NCBI GenBank assembly: GCA_043816955.1
Contig: JBDRHL010000052.1
Coordinates: forward strand, 1 to 54,175
DNA length: 54,175 bases
Source: JBDRHL01 sp043816955
GTDB lineage: Bacteria > Planctomycetota > Phycisphaerae > Sedimentisphaerales > CAYZTY01
Reading direction: 5' to 3'
Positions 25,741 through 34,015 of the stretch are shown in pieces. The notes under the pieces were generated by a model. The model made no database searches, was not told where the DNA came from, and worked only from the letters and a program-made list of their open reading frames with translations. Made by a program: the position numbers and the translations under genes. The first letter of the stretch is position 1. The number at the start of each line of letters is the position of its first letter.

Positions 25741-25796
25741 CATCCGATAAAATATATTTTACGTTTTGCAAAATGTAAAATGCATTTTATCGGATG
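25741..25796. repeat. 56-bp near-perfect dyad with nested palindromes
   Basis: The halves 25741-25768 and 25769-25796 are reverse complements at 25 of 28 positions with no spacer. Three smaller perfect palindromes lie inside: TAAAATATATTTTA (25748-25761), TTTTGCAAAA (25764-25773) and TAAAATGCATTTTA (25776-25789). It sits between the divergent MerR-like and diguanylate cyclase genes, is very AT-rich against its surroundings, and overlaps the merR promoter. A multi-site operator is the simplest reading. Confidence 0.8.
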
Positions 25797-25800
25797 TCAA
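25772..25800 (-). promoter_or_regulatory. Candidate promoter of the MerR-like gene inside the dyad
   Basis: TTGACA (25795-25800, minus strand) and TACATT (25772-25777) are 17 bp apart. The palindrome TAAAATGCATTTTA lies almost entirely in the spacer, a placement typical of MerR-family operators, although those usually have 19-20 bp spacers. Transcription would start near 25765, about 45 bases before ATG 25720. Confidence 0.5.
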
Positions 25801-25945
25801 CCAAATTTTTCAAATATTTTTCAGATTTTTCATTAAAACTCATGCTTCTCGAAACCTGTCTTGCAAAATATCCGATACAAAAGCTGGCAGAATTGACAAA
25901 ACCTGCTCTGCGCCTGCGGCAGAATGTGGAAAGGCTGAGTATAGT

Positions 25946-27010
25946 ATGAGTGATATAAACCACTTAACGTCCGAGAAAATCGACGAGACTGTGCTTAGGG
26001 CAATAACCTCTCTGGCTCAGCAGATAAATTGCCTCGACATAAAAAGAATCGCCGATATTTGTGTCGAAAGAATCCCCGGACTCATAGGCGCGGGTATGGC
26101 ATCACTCTACATACTGGATGAAACAAACGGAATTTTGCACCTTCAGAAGCACAATCGCAGCAACCCCATAAACAAAATAGTATCTCTCAATCAGACACCT
26201 GCCCCCCTGATGGCTGCTGCTGTGAAGACCAGGGAGCTAATGGTTATCGAAAATGTCGATACACACCGAAAGCCCGTCATAAAAAAATCCCAGCGGCCGT
26301 ACGCACAAAACTATTCCTCAAATTCATGCATTATCGCACCATTGGTCTGCCATGACAGGGTAGAGGGGGTGCTTAATTTTGCAGGGAAGATCGGCACGGA
26401 TCAATTCAGCAATGTCGATATTGCCGTCGTTGAGCTTTTTCGCCAATTGATAGGGGCTTCAGTCGGCAACATAAAACTCTTCGAAAGAATACAGCAGCAG
26501 GCCCAAACCGACGGTCTAACAGGCCTATTGAATCACCGAACTTTTTACGAGGCATTCGAAAAGGAACTGCGCAGGACCCAGCGATACGGCGAGCAATTAT
26601 CGCTGATTATGGCTGACATGGACAACCTGAAGCAGATAAATGACAAATACGGCCACCGTGCGGGGGACCTGGCCATCAGGCAGATCAGCAGACAGATCAT
26701 CGAATGCATCAGAACTATCGACACGGCTGCAAGATACGCCGGAGACGAATTCGCCGTGATCCTCCCGAACACACCCCTGCTGGACGCGTTTATAGTAGGT
26801 AAAAGAATCGTTGATACCGTCTCCGCTTCGCCGATGGTCTGGGAAGATGAGCAAATTGTTCTGTCCATAAGCGTCGGTGTAGGGCAATACAACATCAGCA
26901 ACTCACCTGAGGACATCATAGCACGGTCTGACGAAGCTCTTTACGCCGCCAAGAGGGCCGGAAAGAACAGGGTTGCGGTTTTTAATGAATCCGTCAAGCT
27001 CCCTGAATAA
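25946..27010 (+). CDS. GAF-GGDEF diguanylate cyclase
   Basis: Predicted soluble enzyme making cyclic di-GMP from two GTP. Residues about 20-175 form a GAF-type sensor (ERIPGLIGAGMASLYILDET through APLVCHDRVEGVLNFAG). The GGDEF domain runs from about 185, with DGLTGLLNHRTFYEAF, MADMDNLKQINDKYGHRAGD and the active site written AGDEF (265-269); Ala in the first place is found in active cyclases. An inhibitory I-site RTID (256-259) lies exactly five residues before it, so product inhibition is expected. ATG at 25946 was chosen because upstream in-frame sequence overlaps the dyad and is not protein-like. It diverges from the MerR-like and sigma-28 cluster. The GAF ligand is unknown. Confidence 0.9.
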   Translation: MSDINHLTSEKIDETVLRAITSLAQQINCLDIKRIADICVERIPGLIGAGMASLYILDETNGILHLQKHNRSNPINKIVSLNQTPAPLMAAAVKTRELMVIENVDTHRKPVIKKSQRPYAQNYSSNSCIIAPLVCHDRVEGVLNFAGKIGTDQFSNVDIAVVELFRQLIGASVGNIKLFERIQQQAQTDGLTGLLNHRTFYEAFEKELRRTQRYGEQLSLIMADMDNLKQINDKYGHRAGDLAIRQISRQIIECIRTIDTAARYAGDEFAVILPNTPLLDAFIVGKRIVDTVSASPMVWEDEQIVLSISVGVGQYNISNSPEDIIARSDEALYAAKRAGKNRVAVFNESVKLPE

Positions 27011-27061
27011 GAATACCGTCGGCGGATGCTTTGCGACAGCATGTTATAAGAAACTTAGCAA

Positions 27062-27517
27062 TTACCGCTTTTGTGCTGTCGGCGTCCGTCTGAGATTCGG
27101 CTGTGTCTTTACCTTTAGGGCCGGTTTATCCTGCAGTACCTTCATCGCTTTCTTGACGTCGGCTACTTTCAGCACACCGGTGGCTTTTCCCCCCTTTGCT
27201 CCAGCGGTGCAGTAGGCGTATGAGATATTGATATGATTTTTGGAAAGTTCCTCGACTACATCTGCAAGGGCGCCCGGCTTATTCGAAAGCGTCACACACA
27301 AAACGTCTGTCTCGTTGTAAGGCATGTTCAGATTGCCAAGCACTGATTTGACCTTTTCCCGGCTGTCGACAACGAGGCGCATCACACCGTGCTCGACCGA
27401 ATCAACCATTGTCATTGCCTGAATATTGAGTTTTGCCCTGGCAAATTCGCGAAGAACCTGTGCCAAAGCCCCCGGTTTGTTCACCATAAAAACCGAAAAC
27501 TGCTTTTCAATACGCAT
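27062..27517 (-). CDS. Tandem ACT-domain regulatory protein
   Basis: A 151-residue protein of two ACT domains, the first at about 5-65 (FSVFMVNKPGALAQVLREFA) and the second at about 70-130 (LCVTLSNKPGALADVVEELS). Each carries the NKPGAL turn that often binds amino acids. A basic tail (KVKTQPNLRRTPTAQKR) follows. No catalytic domain is present, so it may be a free-standing regulatory partner or an amino-acid sensor. GGGG precedes the ATG. It follows the STAS gene by 27 bases and shares its promoter. It is not an IlvH small subunit, which has a different second domain. Confidence 0.85.
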   Translation of the reverse strand: MRIEKQFSVFMVNKPGALAQVLREFARAKLNIQAMTMVDSVEHGVMRLVVDSREKVKSVLGNLNMPYNETDVLCVTLSNKPGALADVVEELSKNHINISYAYCTAGAKGGKATGVLKVADVKKAMKVLQDKPALKVKTQPNLRRTPTAQKR

Positions 27518-27544
27518 AAGTCAGCCCCTTACGAATAATTGCGG

Positions 27545-27907
27545 TTAATTTTCTTTAAGAGCTCCACAGGCACTTTCGATGTCAGGATAAAAAGAAAATA
27601 TTTTGTCAAGATTTGTGATCTTGAATACCCTATGGAGCTGCGGATTTATTCCGCTTATTACTATTCTTCCATTATACCCCTGCATCTTCCTCCAGAGATC
27701 AAGAAGCATACCGAGTGTCTGGGAGGAGAAAAACTTTACATTCTGGAAGTTCACAACAACTTTGCGCGGATAATTATCGCTGATATACGCCTTGATCTGC
27801 CCTGAGAGGTTCTCGACGTCGGAGACTCCGCTGATGGTTTGATCCATAAACGTAATTATCACAATTCCCTGGTCTTCTGTTATTTTTATATGGTTTTTTT
27901 CTTCCAT
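27545..27907 (-). CDS. STAS-domain anti-anti-sigma factor
   Basis: A 120-residue single STAS domain like SpoIIAA and RsbV. In partner switching such proteins, when dephosphorylated, bind a kinase/anti-sigma and free the sigma factor. The signature VNFQNVKFFSSQTLGMLLDL contains the serine pair where phosphorylation occurs in relatives. The rest (ITFMDQTISGVSDV; RIVISGINPQLHRVFKITNL) fits the fold. AGGA precedes the ATG. No anti-sigma kinase is adjacent. A PP2C-type phosphatase that could act on it is encoded at 42-43 kb, unlinked. Confidence 0.88.
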   Translation of the reverse strand: MEEKNHIKITEDQGIVIITFMDQTISGVSDVENLSGQIKAYISDNYPRKVVVNFQNVKFFSSQTLGMLLDLWRKMQGYNGRIVISGINPQLHRVFKITNLDKIFSFYPDIESACGALKEN

Positions 27908-27952
27908 TTTTCCTGGATAATTGCAATAAAGCTTCTGATCTTTCAGGCTATC

Positions 27953-27981
27953 ATTATATCGGCTATCCGGGGAACCGTCGA
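27953..27981 (-). promoter_or_regulatory. Candidate sigma-70 promoter of STAS-ACT
   Basis: TCGACG (27976-27981) and a perfect TATAAT (27953-27958) are 17 bp apart on the minus strand, in the 96-base gap after oppF. The leader would be about 39 nt. This suggests the STAS and ACT genes can be expressed apart from the transporter operon. Confidence 0.55.
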
Positions 27982-28003
27982 TACACTTTTCCTGTCTGTG
28001 ACT

Positions 28004-28984
28004 TTATGCCTTCCAGCATGCAACAAAATGGTCATATTGTTTGTCTTTGGTCTGGAGTGTTTGAATCTCCAGTTTGCAGCGATTTTCCGCTAATGGGCAT
28101 CTTGTGTGAAATGGACAGCCCGGAGGCGGATCAGCGGGACTGGGGATTTCACCTGCTACAGATCGGGATTTCTTCTGGGGAACCGTTTTTACGCATGGAA
28201 TCGCCCTGATCAGTGCCTGGGTATACGGGTGCAGGGGGTTATCGTACAGAGCCTGGGCAGGCGCCTGTTCCACGATCCTGCCAAGATACATCACCGCCAC
28301 TGCATCGCTGATGTGCTCCACGACCGCAAGATCGTGGGCGATAAAAAGATATGTAAGATCAAACTCATCCTGCAGGTCCTTCAAAAGGTTTAGAATCTGG
28401 GACTGTATCGAGACGTCCAGGGCGCTTACAGGCTCATCACATATTACCAGTTTCGGCCTCAGCACCAATGCCCGGGCGATGCCGATTCGCTGCCTTTGTC
28501 CACCGGAAAATTCATGCGGGTAGCGGTTCATATGATCCGGCGAAAGGCCGACCTTGATCAGAAGCTCGGCTACCTGCTCTGCCAGTTCGCTTCCGACAAC
28601 CTTTTTGTGCACCTTCAGTGCCTCCCCGACAATGTTGGTAACCGTCATCCTCGGGTTGAGTGAGCCGTAGGGGTCCTGAAAGATAATCGACATCCTGCTG
28701 CGAATCGATTGCAGCTTACCAGCAGGCATGGCGAGGACATCCCGGCCTTCAAACTCAATATTTCCTGACGTTGCCGGGATCAGACGGATTATTGTCCTTG
28801 CTGCTGTTGTCTTGCCGCAGCCGCTTTCTCCCACAAGCCCCAGTGTTTTGCCCGGTGCAATTGCAAAGCTGATCCCATCGACTGCCTTAACATATCCGAC
28901 AATTTGCCGAAGCAGGCCTCGCCTGATCGGAAAATGGGTTTTGAGATTCTCGACTGTCAGCAGATTCATGTTTGTCTTAGCCAT
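28004..28984 (-). CDS. Oligopeptide/dipeptide ABC transporter ATPase, OppF/DppF type
   Basis: Second ATPase of a peptide-class ABC importer. Walker A is GESGCGKT, the signature is FSGGQRQRIGIARA, Walker B is LVICDEPVSALDVS, and the C-terminal peptide-transporter extension carries the cysteines of PPPGCPFHTRCPLAENRC. ATG at 28984 overlaps the end of the upstream ATPase gene by eight bases, with AAGG upstream; earlier in-frame starts lie deep inside that gene. The 326 residues are typical. It is the last gene of the transporter set. Confidence 0.93.
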   Translation of the reverse strand: MAKTNMNLLTVENLKTHFPIRRGLLRQIVGYVKAVDGISFAIAPGKTLGLVGESGCGKTTAARTIIRLIPATSGNIEFEGRDVLAMPAGKLQSIRSRMSIIFQDPYGSLNPRMTVTNIVGEALKVHKKVVGSELAEQVAELLIKVGLSPDHMNRYPHEFSGGQRQRIGIARALVLRPKLVICDEPVSALDVSIQSQILNLLKDLQDEFDLTYLFIAHDLAVVEHISDAVAVMYLGRIVEQAPAQALYDNPLHPYTQALIRAIPCVKTVPQKKSRSVAGEIPSPADPPPGCPFHTRCPLAENRCKLEIQTLQTKDKQYDHFVACWKA

Positions 28985-30002
28985 AGTTTGCCTTGTGTTG
29001 CTCGAAATTTTCTGCTGTTTCATATCCCGGCGCATGCCAGCAGGCCACAGAACGGCCCGCTGAAACCTCGCGCAGCAGAGGTTCCTGACAGCAGCACTTT
29101 TTGTCGTCATGCCCGACCGGACAGCGCGGATGAAACTTACAACCTTCAGGGAAATTAAGAGGGTTGGGAACCGTACCAGGTATAGTCTCCAGCCTGTGCT
29201 TCTTTGCGCCAAGCTGTGGGAGAGATCTCAACAGTCCCTTCGTATAAGGATGTAAAGGCTGATCCAGAAGTGCCCTGCAGGGGCCGGTCTCAACAATCCT
29301 CGAAGCGTACATCACCGCTATCCACTCGGCGCGCTCAGCCACGATACCGAGGTCATGAGTTATCAGCAAAATGCTCATTGCCTCACCGGTTCTTAGTTCA
29401 TCCAGCAGGTCAAGTATCTGTGCCTGGATGGTAACATCAAGCGCGGTTGTCGGTTCATCCGCGATAAGCAGTGAAGGCTTGCAGCTTATCGCCATTGCGA
29501 TCATCACTCGCTGCCTCATGCCGCCGGACATCTGATGCGGATACTCATGGACGCGGCGCTGCGGGTCGGCTATGCCAACTTTCCGCAGAACTTCGACGGC
29601 GTCAGCCCAGGCCTGGTCATCAGTTTTTTTCTGATGCAGCTTTATCGCTTCGACAATCTGGCTGCCAACCGTAAAGACGGGGTTAAGGCTGGTCATAGGC
29701 TCCTGAAAGATCATCGCGACTGCATTGCCGCGAATGCTGCGCATCTGCTTTTCGCTCAGTTCCAGCAGATTCCGGCCGTTAAGGATTATTTTTCCACCGA
29801 TGATTCGGCCGGGCGGCTGGGATATCAGCCGCATTATCGATAGAGCGGTTACGCTTTTGCCGCAGCCGCTTTCCCCGACAAGCGCAAAGGTATGTGCCTT
29901 TCTTATAGAAAGGCTTACATCCTGTACCGCCTTGGCAACGCCTTGTTCCATGAAAAAGCTGACGCTGAGATTATTCACGGAAAGCAAAATCTCTTCGCTC
30001 AT
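28977..30002 (-). CDS. Oligopeptide/dipeptide ABC transporter ATPase, OppD/DppD type
   Basis: First ATPase of the importer, pairing with the OppF-type subunit. Walker A is GESGCGKS, the signature is MSGGMRQRVMIAMA, Walker B is LLIADEPTTALDVT, and the C-terminal oligopeptide domain has PLNFPEGCKFHPRCP. At 341 residues it has normal length. Its ATG overlaps the last codon and stop of the permease gene by four bases, and its 3' end overlaps the next ATPase by eight, so translation of the set is coupled. Confidence 0.93.
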   Translation of the reverse strand: MSEEILLSVNNLSVSFFMEQGVAKAVQDVSLSIRKAHTFALVGESGCGKSVTALSIMRLISQPPGRIIGGKIILNGRNLLELSEKQMRSIRGNAVAMIFQEPMTSLNPVFTVGSQIVEAIKLHQKKTDDQAWADAVEVLRKVGIADPQRRVHEYPHQMSGGMRQRVMIAMAISCKPSLLIADEPTTALDVTIQAQILDLLDELRTGEAMSILLITHDLGIVAERAEWIAVMYASRIVETGPCRALLDQPLHPYTKGLLRSLPQLGAKKHRLETIPGTVPNPLNFPEGCKFHPRCPVGHDDKKCCCQEPLLREVSAGRSVACWHAPGYETAENFEQHKANYG

Positions 30003-31201
30003 GTGGCTTTCCTCAGTTTTGGATCAATCGCGTCTCGCAGAGCCTCTCCCACAAGATTGTAGGACATCACAGTAAAAAAAATCGCCAGTCCCGGAAACAA
30101 AGTGAGCCACCACAAAAATCTTCCCGTGGTTCCCACCCCAAGGCTCAGCATCTGGCCCCAACTGGGCGTCGGGGGAGCGACACCAAAACCAAGAAAGCTT
30201 AACGCAGCCTCTACAAAAATCGCTCCGGCTATCCCGAACGTTGCGTTTACAAGCACCGGGGCAATCCCATTAGGCAGCATGTGCCTGAATAATATGCTTC
30301 GAAGAGGCAATCCCTGTGACAAAGCCGCTTGAACGAAGTCCTGGTTGCGCAGCTTGAGAAACTCCGCTCGGATAAATCTTGCGTCTCCCGTCCAGCTTGT
30401 AATGCCGATGATAATCATAATATTCAAAAGACTTCGCGGGAAAAACGCCACAATTGTAATAATCAAAAAGAATACCGGTATCGCCATCATTATCTCTATA
30501 ATGCGCATGCCGAAAAAATCCACCTTGCCGCCGAAGTAACCCAGTACAGCCCCAACAAAAATGCCAATGACACAAGATATTCCGACAGCAACAAACCCGA
30601 CTGAAAGCGATATCCTGCTGCCGTGTATCAGCCTGCACAGCACATCCGAACCAACATCGTCTGTGCCCAGCCAGTGCTCTTTGCTTGGCGGTTGTTCGCG
30701 GACACTCAAATCGGTTCTGGCATATCCATAAGGGACGGGTGCAAATATCCCCAAATCCGCCTTGCCTGAAGCAACCATTGCCTTGTAGTCTGCAGCGTCA
30801 AGCCTGTGAGGAGTAAAAACAAAAATCAAGATCACGCCGACCAGGAGAATCACTGAACTTATTCCCACCTGGCGCCACAACACAGCCGACCTGGCTGAAG
30901 GATCGACCCGCCTGGTATTGCGTCGAACAAGCACCGTCAGCACCAGCCCGATCACTCCGGCCAGAAACACACTGTAATCGGTTGCTCCAAGATCGCGGAA
31001 AAGGGGAAAACTCAACACGCCGTCAACTCGAATCACAAAAGGCTTGTCATTTGCAAGAAATGGTGCAAGTACCGCCAGCGCAAACAAAACCACAACAGAA
31101 GCCATGCAAACAATATTGATTATGTTTTTAGAGAATTCCCTCCACACAAGTTCGCCATATGACAGTCCCCAGATCTGTTTTTGTGGCACTGACTTTACCA
31201 T
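29999..31201 (-). CDS. Peptide ABC transporter permease, OppC/DppC type, extended N terminus
   Basis: Inner-membrane permease. The C-terminal two thirds is a standard BPD transport domain: WLGTDDVGSDVLCRLIHGSR, the loop EFLKLRNQDFVQAALSQG, and RHMLPNGIAPVLV. At 400 residues it is about 100 longer than usual. The extra length lies before the WLGTDD block and holds two hydrophobic stretches (DYSVFLAGVIGLVLTVLV and VGISSVILLVGVILIFVF) beyond the normal first helix. ATG at 31201 is preferred; an in-frame TTG at 31210 overlaps the oppB stop by four bases and is the alternative. Confidence 0.9.
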   Translation of the reverse strand: MVKSVPQKQIWGLSYGELVWREFSKNIINIVCMASVVVLFALAVLAPFLANDKPFVIRVDGVLSFPLFRDLGATDYSVFLAGVIGLVLTVLVRRNTRRVDPSARSAVLWRQVGISSVILLVGVILIFVFTPHRLDAADYKAMVASGKADLGIFAPVPYGYARTDLSVREQPPSKEHWLGTDDVGSDVLCRLIHGSRISLSVGFVAVGISCVIGIFVGAVLGYFGGKVDFFGMRIIEIMMAIPVFFLIITIVAFFPRSLLNIMIIIGITSWTGDARFIRAEFLKLRNQDFVQAALSQGLPLRSILFRHMLPNGIAPVLVNATFGIAGAIFVEAALSFLGFGVAPPTPSWGQMLSLGVGTTGRFLWWLTLFPGLAIFFTVMSYNLVGEALRDAIDPKLRKAT

Positions 31202-31206
31202 GATAG

Positions 31207-32205
31207 TCAAACCGCGCTTTCAAAAGTTATCCTTGGGTCTGCTATGCCGTAAGCGATATCACCCAGCAGAAGTCCGGCCAGATTCAAAACTCCCGCTATT
31301 GTCGCCACTGCCATTACAACGTTGTAGTCGCGTGTTGTCACCGCCTCAAATGCAAGAAGGCCCATCCCGGGAATGCTGAATATACTTTCGATAATTACTG
31401 AACCTCCAAACATCGCCGGCAGCAAGGTGGCCATTATCGTTATCACGGGAATTATACTGTTACGAAAGGCGTGTCTGAATATCACAGTCCAGTTTGACAG
31501 TCCCTTTGCCCTGGCAGTGCGCACATAATCCGCCCGAAGATTATCAAGCATTCCCGCCCTTACCTGTTTTGTAAGATAAGCAAAGCCGGCGTAGGTAAGA
31601 CATATTACCGGCAGGACAAGATGCCACATCCGATCAGCAAGCCATGGAAAGAATGCAAGGCTGTCGGCGTAATTACTGCTTAAACCGGCAGGGGGAAACC
31701 AGTTTTTGAAAGTCGGCCCGCAGAAATATCCGATGAGCATCTGGCCGACCCACATGCTGGGCAGGGACCACAGCATAAAAACTATCACCGTCGTTGCACG
31801 GTCCAAAAATCTTTTGTGATGTACCGCCGTCAAAATCCCCAAAGGAACAGATATCACATAAATTACAACAAAAGCGATCAAATTCAGCATAAGCGTGATC
31901 GGCACTCTCTCTTTGATTAGATCAATGACTGCCCGATGATGCTTGATTGAATCCCCAAAATCCAGCTTCACTATCCGACCAAGCCAGATCGCATACTGTA
32001 CCGGGACAGGCTTATCAAGCCCATAAAGCTTCATCCGGGCCTGGCGAACATCAGTTGCTCGCTGCGTGTCCAATTGACCCCCTGGTCCCATACTCAGGCT
32101 TACCGGATCACCCGGTGCAATTCTGCTGATGGCAAAAACCATTACAGTTATGCCAAACAGCGTCGGTATCATCAATAACAATCGCCTGGCTATGTAAGTT
32201 ATCAT
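31207..32205 (-). CDS. Peptide ABC transporter permease, OppB/DppB type
   Basis: Inner-membrane permease partner of the OppC-type protein. The N terminus, ITYIARRLLLMIPTLFGITV, is the typical first helix of this family, followed by the periplasmic loop RIAPGDPVSLSMGPGG. The coupling-helix motif VRTARAKGLSNWTVIFRHAF binds the ATPases, and the last segment is LLLGDIAYGIADPRI. The 332 residues match the family. It follows the two binding-protein genes by 37 bases and leads directly into oppC. Confidence 0.93.
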   Translation of the reverse strand: MITYIARRLLLMIPTLFGITVMVFAISRIAPGDPVSLSMGPGGQLDTQRATDVRQARMKLYGLDKPVPVQYAIWLGRIVKLDFGDSIKHHRAVIDLIKERVPITLMLNLIAFVVIYVISVPLGILTAVHHKRFLDRATTVIVFMLWSLPSMWVGQMLIGYFCGPTFKNWFPPAGLSSNYADSLAFFPWLADRMWHLVLPVICLTYAGFAYLTKQVRAGMLDNLRADYVRTARAKGLSNWTVIFRHAFRNSIIPVITIMATLLPAMFGGSVIIESIFSIPGMGLLAFEAVTTRDYNVVMAVATIAGVLNLAGLLLGDIAYGIADPRITFESAV

Positions 32206-32242
32206 TTATAACCTGCCTGCCACCTGTTTGTCACATGTACGC

Positions 32243-33979
32243 TTACTTATACTTTTGTTTCGATGTAGGCACATACCATTCGTGTTCATCTATGCCCAGC
32301 TTGTGGATTATCACGTTTTCAAAACGCCTGTCCAGGAGCCTCTGTTCCGGACGAGTATATATAAATGTATAAGGCTGTTCTTCATGAATGATCTGGTGAA
32401 ATCGATGATAAAGTTTGTTCCTTGCCTTCTCATCCAAAGTTTCTCTTGCCTGCTCAATAACAGCATCAGCTTCGGAGTTGTTGAACCCGACATAATTTGA
32501 ACCTCGGTTCCCGATTTGTGATGAATGCCATATTTGATAAGGGTCACTTTCCACCCCTCCTCCCCAGGCCATGCTGACGGCATCAAATTTGCGATCGGTA
32601 ACACGTTCGCTGAATATCGACCACTCATAAGGCTCAGCTATAACTTCAATACCGGCTTTTGCCGCCTCATCCTTCAAAAGTTTTGCTATCTGTTCATGCA
32701 GATACATACCGCTGACTATCATATATTTGAACCTGAACGGAACCCCATTTTTGTCTCTTATTCCGTCGCCATCCGTATCTACCCATCCAGCCTCATCAAG
32801 CAACTGCTTTGCTTTTTCCGGGTCATAAGGCCAGGGCTTAATGTTGGGGTCACTTTGTAGGCCATAAATATAAAACGGCCCTGTAGGAATCTGGGCATCA
32901 GGATTTCGAAGTATGTAATCCCGTATAGCCTCTCTATCGATCAAATGAGTCATGGCCAGTCTGACTCTTTTATCTGCAAAAAAGGGCCTTGCTTGATTCC
33001 AGCCTATCCAGAAGTAACCTGTGTTACCCGCATCCCAATAAGACAGGCAGTAGAACCTTTCCTTGAATTGCTTATCTTTGTTCTTCTCGGCAAACTGGTC
33101 AGGCACAGGCCTTAAATAATCAACCTCCCCAGCCTGTAAAGCTTGTAATGCCGCCACATCATTTGTAATAAATCGGTACACGATTTTCCTTATCTTGGGT
33201 TTGTTGCCCCAGTAGTTCTCATTTCGGCTTAACACAATGTTCCTGCCTACGTTCCATTTTTCAAAAATGTACGGGCCGCTGCTTATGGGGTTGGTTCGCT
33301 GCTTGTTAAATTCAGCAGGGTCGTTGAATTCATAGACATGCTTGGGGTGAATCGGCATGCCGCCAAGAAGACCGAGCGACAAAAAATAAACTCTCTTCAT
33401 GTAAAACTTGATTTCTCTATCATTGATTTTTTCATATCGCTCAACATCCTTGAAATAGTTTGCATAGCTGGCGGCATCCACCCCTGGGTTGGTTATCAAC
33501 TCAAAAGTAAAAATGACATCATCCGTTGTTATAGGATGTCCGTCAGAAAAATAAATATTGCTCTTCAGCTTGAAATAAATTTCAAGACCATTATCGGAAA
33601 TTGAAAAGTTTTCCGCAAGTTTACCCCTGTATTCAAAGGCATCATGCTTATATTCCAGTAAACTCTCAAAAATATTCCCGCTTACAATCCACCGTGTTGA
33701 CCACGACGAAATCGACAAGATATCATAAAGTGTTGCCGGTTCGCCAGACAGGCACCACACAAGCCAGTCGCCCTCATCGCCCGGGTATTTGTCCTCGACG
33801 CGCTGCCGGTAATCCTCTGCCTTAGCCCTGACACCGAGCGTTTCTTTCAATAACCTGTCAAGCTGATTCAGACGTTCGTACAACCGGTCCGACTGTATCA
33901 TCGCAAGGGCCTGAAACAGCATCATCACCGCAAGCAACACAAAAAGCAGGAATGTAACCAGTCCTGATCGGCTGTTCAT
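32243..33979 (-). CDS. Membrane-anchored peptide-type substrate-binding protein (paralogue 1)
   Basis: Extracytoplasmic solute-binding protein of family 5 (OppA/DppA/NikA class). An N-terminal membrane helix (about 7-28) without a lipobox or clear cleavage site is followed by a short coiled coil (SDRLYERLNQLDRLLKETLG), so it is probably membrane-tethered. The family 5 core begins near residue 72 (LVWCLSGEPATL) and includes SDGHPITTDDVIFTFELI and NPISSGPYIFEKWNVGRNIV. A DTDGDGIRDKNG loop resembles calcium-binding repeats and is also in the paralogue. The 578 residues end in EWYVPTSKQKYK, close to the end of the neighbouring protein. GGAG precedes the ATG. Substrate unknown. Confidence 0.88.
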   Translation of the reverse strand: MNSRSGLVTFLLFVLLAVMMLFQALAMIQSDRLYERLNQLDRLLKETLGVRAKAEDYRQRVEDKYPGDEGDWLVWCLSGEPATLYDILSISSWSTRWIVSGNIFESLLEYKHDAFEYRGKLAENFSISDNGLEIYFKLKSNIYFSDGHPITTDDVIFTFELITNPGVDAASYANYFKDVERYEKINDREIKFYMKRVYFLSLGLLGGMPIHPKHVYEFNDPAEFNKQRTNPISSGPYIFEKWNVGRNIVLSRNENYWGNKPKIRKIVYRFITNDVAALQALQAGEVDYLRPVPDQFAEKNKDKQFKERFYCLSYWDAGNTGYFWIGWNQARPFFADKRVRLAMTHLIDREAIRDYILRNPDAQIPTGPFYIYGLQSDPNIKPWPYDPEKAKQLLDEAGWVDTDGDGIRDKNGVPFRFKYMIVSGMYLHEQIAKLLKDEAAKAGIEVIAEPYEWSIFSERVTDRKFDAVSMAWGGGVESDPYQIWHSSQIGNRGSNYVGFNNSEADAVIEQARETLDEKARNKLYHRFHQIIHEEQPYTFIYTRPEQRLLDRRFENVIIHKLGIDEHEWYVPTSKQKYK

Positions 33980-34015
33980 AAAAGTACTCCAGCGTCAAAT
34001 TCTAATCGACTTTAT

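Noticed and set aside
25766..25945. In-frame upstream extension of the cyclase gene starting in the dyad
   Set aside because: The extension reads Phe-rich, non-protein-like sequence, lacks a ribosome binding site, and its first residues mirror those of the divergent frame only because both start in the palindrome.
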